From: Clostridia bacterium
GTDB taxonomy: Bacteria; Bacillota; Clostridia; Oscillospirales; CAG-272
DNA length: 13,393 nt
Assembly (NCBI GenBank): GCA_017958705.1
Contig: JAGDCE010000233.1
Span: 1 to 13,393 of the forward strand
Reading direction: 5' to 3'
Part shown: piece after piece, positions 13,302 through 13,393 of the stretch
Layout: every line of letters begins with the position of its first letter
Position numbering within the stretch: position 1 is the first letter of the stretch
Notes under the pieces: model-generated
What the model was told of the DNA's origin: nothing
The model's input: only the letters and a program-made list of their open reading frames with translations
Database searches by the model: none
Translations under genes and position numbers: made by a program

Positions 13302-13331
13302 AAAATTTTTTCTTAAATTTGCAAAAACATC

Positions 13332-13360
13332 TTGACAAGAACGTGTTTTTATGATATATT
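13332..13360 (+). promoter_or_regulatory. Promoter for a gene beyond the right edge
   Basis: TTGACA (13332-13337) and TATATT (13355-13360) with a 17-bp spacer. About 27 nt of leader remain in the window, with no start codon or ribosome binding site. No OhrR-like operator is visible here. Confidence 0.75.
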
Positions 13361-13393
13361 ATGTAGGCTGAATTCAAGCGAACGGGCTTTTAG

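Noticed and set aside
13285..13387. GCCCGTT and TCAGCC (13285-13297) are complementary to GGCTGA (13366) and AACGGGC (13381), suggesting a mobile-element end or large hairpin
   Set aside because: The right-hand copy is split by 9 nt, there is no transposase or target duplication, and the left part is already explained by the ohrR terminator.

Overview
The window looks like a chromosomal segment from an anaerobic, gut-type member of the Clostridia (Bacillota) of moderate GC. The signs are strong AGGAGG-type ribosome binding sites, TTGACA-N16/17-TATAAT promoters, Gram-positive LexA boxes (CGAAC-N4-GTTYG), an OhrR very close to the Bacillus type, and families common in Clostridia (TIGR03905 TSCPD protein, DUF5696 hydrolase, Cthe_2159-type lipoprotein with VTC and DUF4956 neighbours). 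I see no insertion sequence, phage gene or CRISPR array. No stretch over 300 bases lacks a gene. Family assignments rest on recognised motifs; no database search was possible.

Layout, left to right. (1) 1-1113, minus strand: one promoter drives a GNAT acetyltransferase, a two-TM bacterial PH-like protein and the start of a third gene that leaves the window. (2) 1199-2760, plus strand: a LexA-controlled dinB (Y-family polymerase) overlapping a 79-aa conserved-looking partner gene, closed by a strong terminator. (3) 2755-8610, minus strand: an MscS channel gene with a clear promoter, then a tightly packed series of response regulator, sensor kinase, VTC-domain protein, DUF4956 membrane protein and a large beta-helix carbohydrate-binding lipoprotein. 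(4) 8682-9427, plus strand: tRNA-Val(CAC) with promoter, hairpin, a small lipoprotein and a two-way terminator. (5) 9427-11301, minus strand: a cytoplasmic DUF5696/GH101-like glycoside hydrolase with its own promoter. (6) 11364-13301, plus strand: TSCPD protein, CDF metal exporter and OhrR peroxide sensor in one operon. (7) 13332-13360: a promoter for a gene beyond the right edge.

The most unusual feature is the regulatory pair next to the VTC/DUF4956/lipoprotein genes. The kinase has Ala where the phospho-accepting His should be. The response regulator has lost two of the acidic-pocket positions, the switch Thr/Ser and the invariant Lys, and its DNA-binding domain is shortened. Both reading frames are intact and overlap, so this looks like a co-degenerated, non-phosphorelay signalling pair rather than decay.

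A second point is that the TSCPD-CDF-ohrR promoter carries, across its -10 box, a sequence close to the OhrR operator as I remember it from B. subtilis. This suggests that OhrR represses its own operon and so ties metal (probably Mn) export to organic peroxide stress, with no ohr gene in view.
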